Shown: piece by piece, positions 58,233-64,000 of the stretch
How positions within the stretch are numbered: the stretch's first letter is position 1
Layout of the letters: each line of letters starts with the position of its first letter
Assembly: GCA_040901445.1 (NCBI GenBank)
Contig: JBBDYQ010000004.1
Span: forward strand, 1-64,000
DNA length: 64,000 bases
Source of the DNA: Thermoleophilaceae bacterium
GTDB taxonomy: Bacteria > Actinomycetota > Thermoleophilia > Solirubrobacterales > Thermoleophilaceae
Direction of reading: 5' to 3'
Position numbers and translations under genes: made by a program
The notes under the pieces: generated by a model
Database searches by the model: none
Told to the model about the DNA's origin: nothing
What the model saw: the letters and a program-made list of their open reading frames with translations, nothing else

Positions 58233-58655
58233 CTAGGCCGCCGCGGTTACCTCGAGGCTCTCCTCGAGGTGGCGGTGCGACGGGCAGTACTTGCTGCCCG
58301 GCAGCGGCACCCGCTGGCACGCCGTGCCCTTGCGGGTGGTGGCGTGGCAGCAGAGCGGGCTGCCGTCGAAGGTGACTCCGGCGCGCGCGTGCTGGTCCAC
58401 GTAGTCGCCGGCGAGGCGCACGTAGCGGTCGATGACCTGGTAGGCGCGCAGCTGCCCGCTCATCGGAAACAGGTCGCGCACGTCGTTGAAGAGCGTCCGC
58501 GACGGTCGCGCGAAGTAGAAGCGATCGCTGGCGAGCCGCTCCATGGCCCCCTCGCAGGAGCGCAGAAAGCGCTGCTTGCCCTCACCCGGACGACCGGCGT
58601 GCTCGATCACGTGAGGTGCGAGCTCGCGGTAGATCAAGCGGCTGAACTGATACAT
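58233..58655 (-). CDS. Conserved hypothetical protein with C-terminal Cys/His motif
   Basis: A 140-residue protein. The N-terminal two-thirds is helical and charged (SRLIYRELAPHVIEHAG, RLASDRFYFARPSRTLFNDV). The end carries CCHATTRKGTACQRVPLPGS, KYCPSHRHLE, a likely zinc site of the C...GT.C...YC..H type seen in DUF5763-like and phage-related small proteins. No known catalytic motif. GGGAGG lies 4 bases before the ATG. It is monocistronic between hyuA and a TetR gene. The 172-bp region upstream shows no other gene. Confidence 0.6.
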   Translation of the reverse strand: MYQFSRLIYRELAPHVIEHAGRPGEGKQRFLRSCEGAMERLASDRFYFARPSRTLFNDVRDLFPMSGQLRAYQVIDRYVRLAGDYVDQHARAGVTFDGSPLCCHATTRKGTACQRVPLPGSKYCPSHRHLEESLEVTAAA

Positions 58656-58827
58656 CGGGCCTCCCTATCCCTAGTCCCCACCGCCCCACATTCCGTTTCC
58701 CCGAGGCGGCGAGCGCCGAGTATGACGCCGGCGTGTAAAGCACCAACGTATGCATTGTTAAGTTGGGATTAACGCGGGTTCTCCACCCACGCAGAACCAA
58801 CGCTTGGGGCGCGCGGAACTGCCGCCG

Positions 58828-59424
58828 CTACTCCGGCAGGCGGCCGTAGATCGAGCGCCGGAAGATCTGCACGAGCGCGTCGGTAACGGGCTCGCGATCG
58901 GCGTCCGGGGTGTCGCGGGAGAAGTGGTAGAGCGTGCGCTCGCACATCCAGACCAGCGCCATGGCCGTCTCGGCAGCGGGCACCTCCACGGCCGAGCCGG
59001 CGCGCTGGTCGGCCTCGATGCGCTCGCGCGTGGCATCCACGAAGCGGTTGATCAGCGCGACCCAGAACGCGCGGACATCGTCGTCGTAGCCCGCCGCCTC
59101 GGAGACCACGCGCAGCACCGCCTTGTGCTCCAGGTACACCGCGACGATGCGCTCGAGGGAGTCGGCCAGCTCGGCGTCGCCGTGCCACCAGCGGTCCGCC
59201 TCCTCGTAGAGTGCCTCGGTGACCTCGCCGGTGAGCCGCATGAGCAGCTCGCTCTTGTCGCGGAAGTAGAAGTAGAACGCCGTCCGCCCGATGCCCGCCC
59301 GCGTGGCGATCTGCTCGACGCTGAGCCCGGCGAACGAGCTGCCCTCCTCCAGCAGGTCGGAGGCCGCCGCAAGAATCGCCGCCTCGGCGGCGGCGCGCCG
59401 GTCGACTCGCTCCTCGGTGGCCAT
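58828..59424 (-). CDS. TetR family regulator (divergent from R2lox)
   Basis: A 198-residue TetR regulator. HTH: AAEAAILAAASDLLEEGSSF, GLSVEQIATRAGIGRTAFYF, YFRDKSELLMRL. The C-terminal helical domain has the FWVALINRFVDATRERIEAD and ALVWMCERTLYHF helices. It is divergent from the R2lox gene; the 52-bp gap contains a perfect 15-bp palindrome between promoter boxes. It almost certainly represses itself and R2lox. On the minus strand a TAAACT box lies 7 bases before its ATG, suggesting a leaderless transcript. Confidence 0.9.
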   Translation of the reverse strand: MATEERVDRRAAAEAAILAAASDLLEEGSSFAGLSVEQIATRAGIGRTAFYFYFRDKSELLMRLTGEVTEALYEEADRWWHGDAELADSLERIVAVYLEHKAVLRVVSEAAGYDDDVRAFWVALINRFVDATRERIEADQRAGSAVEVPAAETAMALVWMCERTLYHFSRDTPDADREPVTDALVQIFRRSIYGRLPE

Positions 59425-59439
59425 GGGCCGAGTTTACCG

Positions 59440-59469
59440 TTGACACCCCGTCTGACACTGTGTCAGCAT
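59440..59469 (+). promoter_or_regulatory. R2lox promoter with TetR operator CTGACAC-T-GTGTCAG
   Basis: A perfect -35 TTGACA (59440-59445) and a weak -10 (CAGCAT, 59464-59469) at 18 bp flank a perfect palindrome CTGACACTGTGTCAG (59452-59466). Binding there would occlude RNA polymerase. The transcript would start on or next to the ATG at 59477. Confidence 0.75.
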
Positions 59470-59476
59470 CTGGCCC

Positions 59477-60379
59477 ATGTCCACGCTTCTCGATCTCACC
59501 AGCCAGGGCGACGTCGCCACGATCTCCGACGACACCTATCTGCGCCGCTCGCTGCAGCTCATGACCCCGCAGCAGCTCTACGTGCTCTGGGAGCGCCAGC
59601 AGTGGCAGTCCCAGACGATCGACCTGGAGCAGGACAAGCGCGACTGGGAGGCGCTGACCCAGGAGCAGCGCGACGAGGCCATCTACACCCTGTCCGCCTT
59701 CTTCATCGGGGAGGAGCGGGTGACCACCGAGTTCACCGGGCTGGTGATGGCCTACGCGGACGAGCAGGAGGCCGCCTTCCTCGCCACCCAGCAGGTGGAC
59801 GAGGCGCGGCACATGCAGTTCTTCGACCGCTTCCACGGCGAGGTGCTGGAGCGCGACGGCGACCTCCACGCGCACCTCGAGCGTGCGCGCGAGGACGTCA
59901 CGGGGGCGTTCATCACGCTCTTCGACGAGACGCTCGTGCAGGCCGGGCGCACGCTCATCGAGAACCCGAGGGACCTCGAGGCCAAGGTCGACTTCATCAC
60001 CGTCTACCACATGGTCATCGAGGGCACGCTCGCGCTCACCGGGCAGCACTTCCTGCTGCGCTTCTGCGAGGACAACGGGATCCTGCCGGGCTTCGCCGAG
60101 GGCTTCGGCAACATCGCGCGCGACGAGCACCGGCACGTGGCCTACGGCACCTGGTTCCTGCAGCAGCAGTCCGAGGACCCCGGCATCGCCAAGCGAATCC
60201 AGGACAAGCTCGTGGAGCTTCTGCCTGCCGCCGCGGGCGTGCTCGTCCCGCCCGGCTACTCGCTCGGGGACGAGTACACGATCATGGGCTACACCTCGCA
60301 GGAGCAGAACGAGTACGCCTTCACCGCGCTCACCCGCCGGCTCAAGGTGATCGGAGTGGGGCTGCCAGTGGCGGCCTGA
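59477..60379 (+). CDS. R2-like ligand-binding oxidase (R2lox)
   Basis: A 300-residue ferritin-like dinuclear metal oxidase of the R2lox group, relatives of ribonucleotide reductase R2 that bind a fatty acid at an Mn/Fe site. Putative ligands: Glu80 (FIGEERV), Glu109 and His112 (VDEARHMQFF), Glu182 (MVIEGTLALTG), Glu217 and His220 (RDEHRHVAYG). Val82 and Tyr177 are placed as in the R2lox Val-Tyr ether crosslink, separating it from true R2. No R1 gene is near. Substrate is unknown; a lipid oxidation role is inferred. It is under control of the divergent TetR. Confidence 0.87.
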   Translation: MSTLLDLTSQGDVATISDDTYLRRSLQLMTPQQLYVLWERQQWQSQTIDLEQDKRDWEALTQEQRDEAIYTLSAFFIGEERVTTEFTGLVMAYADEQEAAFLATQQVDEARHMQFFDRFHGEVLERDGDLHAHLERAREDVTGAFITLFDETLVQAGRTLIENPRDLEAKVDFITVYHMVIEGTLALTGQHFLLRFCEDNGILPGFAEGFGNIARDEHRHVAYGTWFLQQQSEDPGIAKRIQDKLVELLPAAAGVLVPPGYSLGDEYTIMGYTSQEQNEYAFTALTRRLKVIGVGLPVAA

Positions 60380-60415
60380 GCCGTACCCGTCCCGGCCGCT
60401 AACCTCGGCGGCCGC

Positions 60416-62071
<1,656 letters not shown>

Positions 62072-62089
62072 GGCGATACTTGGTGCGGC

Positions 62090-62524
62090 ATGGCCTTCGT
62101 CCCGCCCGCCCGCCACCTGCTTCGCGCCAGGGACCTGGCCGACGCCCGCTACTTCGAGCCGCTGGACGTGGAGGAGCTGGCGGCCGCCGCGGGGTTGTCG
62201 CGAGCCCACTTCAGCCGTGAGTTCCGGCGCGTCTTCGGCGAGTCGCCGCACGCCTACCTCCTCACCCGCCGGCTGGAGCGCGCCGCGGCTCTGCTGCGCG
62301 ACACCGACCGCTCGGTGGCCGACATCTGCCTCTCGGTGGGCCTGCAGAGCGTGGGTTCGTTCACCACCAGCTTCACCCGCACCTACGGGCAGTCGCCCAC
62401 CGCCTATCGCGCAGCATTCCCGCCCGCCAGCCGGCACGCGCGCATACCCACCTGCATCGCGCGTGCATACGGGCGCCCGCAACGCCGCACGTTTCGAGAA
62501 GACAGCGGCCCGGCGCAGGGCTAG
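62090..62524 (+). CDS. AraC-family HTH regulator
   Basis: A 144-residue protein consisting mainly of an AraC/XylS double helix-turn-helix (about 15-110): LDVEELAAAAGLSRAHFSRE, FRRVFGESPHAYLLTRRLER, AAALLRDTDRSVADICLSVG, SVGSFTTSFTRTYGQSPTAY. No sensory domain is present. GATACT lies 9 bases before the ATG at 62090. It lies 39 bp upstream of a VOC gene that is its likely partner or target. Confidence 0.9.
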   Translation: MAFVPPARHLLRARDLADARYFEPLDVEELAAAAGLSRAHFSREFRRVFGESPHAYLLTRRLERAAALLRDTDRSVADICLSVGLQSVGSFTTSFTRTYGQSPTAYRAAFPPASRHARIPTCIARAYGRPQRRTFREDSGPAQG

Positions 62525-62563
62525 CGTGCCTGGCGACCGTTCCGCTCGACCAAGGAGGACCCC

Positions 62564-62992
62564 ATGATCAGGATCGCCAACGCACAGCTGTGGGTGCACG
62601 ACCAGGACGAGGCGCTCGCGTTCTACACGCAGAAGCTGGGGATGGAGGTGCGCGCCGACGTGACCCTGCCCGAGATGGGCGACTTCCGCTGGCTCACCGT
62701 CGGGCCGGCCGGGCAGCCCGAGGTCTCGATCGTGCTGATGGCCATCCCGGGGCCCCCGGTGATGGACGCCGACACCGCCAAGGAGGTGGAGGAGCTGATG
62801 GCGAAGGGCTTCGCGGGCACCGTCTTCCTCACCACCGAGGACTGCCAGGCCTCCTACGAGGAGCTCAAGGGCCGCGGGGTCGAGTTCACCGAGGGGCCCG
62901 AGGAGCGGCCCTACGGCATCGACTCGGGGTTCCGCGACCCGTCCGGCAATGCCTTCCGCCTCACCGAGGTGAAGGAGCTGGCGGCGCTCTAG
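62564..62992 (+). CDS. VOC family protein
   Basis: A 142-residue glyoxalase-fold protein: ANAQLWVHDQDEALAFYTQK, LGMEVRADVTLPEMGDFRWL, TVFLTTEDCQASYEELKGRG, GIDSGFRDPSGNAFRLTEV. Potential metal ligands are the Gln of AQLWVHD and the Glu of RLTEV. GGAGG lies 4 bases before the ATG. The gene follows the AraC-type regulator, an arrangement common for actinobacterial VOC proteins of unknown substrate. A strong hairpin lies after it. Confidence 0.9.
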   Translation: MIRIANAQLWVHDQDEALAFYTQKLGMEVRADVTLPEMGDFRWLTVGPAGQPEVSIVLMAIPGPPVMDADTAKEVEELMAKGFAGTVFLTTEDCQASYEELKGRGVEFTEGPEERPYGIDSGFRDPSGNAFRLTEVKELAAL

Positions 62993-63009
62993 CCGGGCGC
63001 CACGGGGGA

Positions 63010-63036
63010 GCCGCCGCGCGAGGCGCGCGCGGCGGC
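63010..63036. terminator. Terminator hairpin between VOC and DAHP synthase genes
   Basis: An 11-bp perfect stem GCCGCCGCGCG/CGCGCGGCGGC (63010-63020, 63026-63036) with a 5-base loop lies between two convergent genes, 18 bases after the VOC stop. Confidence 0.65.
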
Positions 63037-63091
63037 TTCGGCCAGCTCGTCGCGGTGGTCCGGGTGCGCGATGGCCGCCGGCGCCCGCGAA

Positions 63092-64000
63092 CTACGCCAG
63101 CCGCATGCCAAGCAGCCCGGCGTGCGCCTGCACGTGCTCGGAGAAGCCGGCGAAGTCGCGCGCGTAGAGCTGCTGCGGGCCATCGCACAGCGCCGCCTCG
63201 GGATCCTCGGCGATCTCCACGATTATCCCGTCCGCGCCCACCGCGGCGGCGGCGCGCGACAGCGGCTCCACCAGGCGGCGGTCGCCGGACGCGTGGCTGG
63301 GGTCCACGATCACCGGCAGGTGGGTGTGCAGCTTCAGCCACGGCACGGCTGAGAGGTCGAGCGTGAAGCGCGTGGCGGTCTCGAACGTGCGGATGCCGCG
63401 CTCGCAGAGGATCACCGGCTCGTTGGCCTCCTTGAGCACGTAGTCGGCCGCCATCAGCAGCTCCTCGACCGTGGAGGAGAGGCCGCGCTTGAGCAGCACC
63501 GGCTTGCCCAGCGCGCCCACGGCCTGCAGCAGCCCGTAGTTCTGCATGTTGCGCGCGCCCACCTGGATCACGTCCACCGCGTCCGCCACGGCGGCGGCGT
63601 GTTGGGCGTCGGTGAGCTCGCTGACCACCGGCAGGCCGGTCTCGTCGCGGGCCTCGCGCAGGATGTCGAGCCCCCCGGCGCCCAGCCCCTGGAAGCTGAA
63701 GGGCGAGGTGCGCGGCTTGAACGCGCCGCCGCGCAGCATCGACGCTCCTCCCGCCTTGACCGCGCGCGCCACGCCGAGGGTCTGCTCGCGCGACTCCACC
63801 GTGCACGGCCCCGCGATCAGGCAGAAGGTGTCGCCGCCGCCCACCGAGCGGCCGGCCACGTCGAACACGCTGGGCTGCTGGTGGGAGAGGTCGAGCGAGG
63901 CCAGCTTGTACGGGCGCGAGATCTCCACCACCCGGTCCACTCCCTCCATCCCCTCGAGCCCCAGCTCGCGGACGCGCTCGGGGTCGCCGATCGCGCCGAT
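63092..64000 (-). CDS. aroF: 3-deoxy-7-phosphoheptulonate synthase (type I beta), partial
   Basis: The C-terminal part of a DAHP synthase, the first enzyme of the shikimate pathway, condensing PEP and erythrose-4-phosphate. The frame is open to the window edge, so the N-terminus is missing; residues at the edge ([10 protein letters not shown]) belong to the usual N-terminal ferredoxin-like domain. Catalytic-core motifs: [12 protein letters not shown] (PEP site), [61 protein letters not shown] and [13 protein letters not shown]. It has the short beta-type architecture, so it may be feedback regulated through the N-terminal domain. Confidence 0.92.
   Translation of the reverse strand: MGAIGDPERVRELGLEGMEGVDRVVEISRPYKLASLDLSHQQPSVFDVAGRSVGGGDTFCLIAGPCTVESREQTLGVARAVKAGGASMLRGGAFKPRTSPFSFQGLGAGGLDILREARDETGLPVVSELTDAQHAAAVADAVDVIQVGARNMQNYGLLQAVGALGKPVLLKRGLSSTVEELLMAADYVLKEANEPVILCERGIRTFETATRFTLDLSAVPWLKLHTHLPVIVDPSHASGDRRLVEPLSRAAAAVGADGIIVEIAEDPEAALCDGPQQLYARDFAGFSEHVQAHAGLLGMRLA

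Noticed and set aside
59477-60379. Class I ribonucleotide reductase beta subunit
   Set aside because: No alpha subunit is nearby and the Val82/Tyr177 placement and length match R2lox.

Overview
The window is very GC-rich, densely packed DNA (about 70% G+C by eye). Codon use, gene content and several start codons only 6-7 bases after a -10 box (possible leaderless mRNAs) point to an actinobacterium. The mix of a CysO-type cysteine pathway, WS/DGAT acyltransferase, R2lox, SARP/cyclase/AAA regulator and many TetR regulators would suit Thermoleophilia/Solirubrobacterales, but that placement is an inference. I see no rRNA, tRNA, CRISPR, IS element or prophage.

Layout. 1-1.6 kb: a secreted protein behind a structured leader. 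1.6-6.3 kb: an SCP2 lipid-binding protein and six TetR-family regulators in 4.2 kb, with two distinct palindromic operator families between them. 6.5-11.1 kb: VOC protein, secreted CocE-type hydrolase, ABC-2 exporter, lipoprotein. 11.2-16.1 kb: an acetone-carboxylase-like pair whose alpha and gamma subunits are fused. 16.1-27.5 kb: DUF559 protein, SMP-30 lactonase, PucR regulator, subtilase, WS/DGAT acyltransferase, M28 peptidase, IspH, TauE/SafE, a thioredoxin-fold protein lacking its cysteines, a CADD-like diiron protein and a small secreted protein. 27.6-32.3 kb: SpoIIM-like protein, iron-type ABC ATPase, DUF192, SCO1 and a NarL-type two-component pair. 32.3-39.3 kb: LmbE deacetylase, a 1310-residue SARP/adenylate cyclase/AAA regulator and an alpha/beta hydrolase-glycosyltransferase fusion.

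39.3-48.6 kb holds the CysO cysteine pathway: rhodanese-E1, CysO, CysM and the JAMM peptidase Mec. It is interrupted by a ferric-iron importer (binding protein and permease), a RiPP-leader/LPXTG hybrid protein, a toxin-antitoxin pair whose antitoxin is fused to a uracil-DNA-glycosylase-like domain, and a small Tat operon. 48.6-53.7 kb: two acyl-CoA dehydrogenases, a putative metallopeptidase, a CGNR regulator and two conserved unknowns. 53.9-58.2 kb: a second, hydantoinase/oxoprolinase-type HyuAB pair with a 3-hydroxyisobutyrate-dehydrogenase-like enzyme. 58.2-64 kb: small Cys/His protein, TetR with divergent R2lox, EttA, AraC-type regulator, VOC protein and a DAHP synthase cut by the window end.

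The strongest candidates for something new are the PIN toxin / UPF0175-Mug antitoxin fusion (45.2-46.9 kb), the lasso-leader-like LPXTG protein (43.6-44.0 kb), the six-TetR array with its repeated operators, and the alpha-gamma acetone carboxylase fusion. Iron regulation seems to link two distant loci, since similar IdeR/DtxR-like boxes precede the ATPase at 28.3 kb and the binding protein/permease at 40.8 kb.
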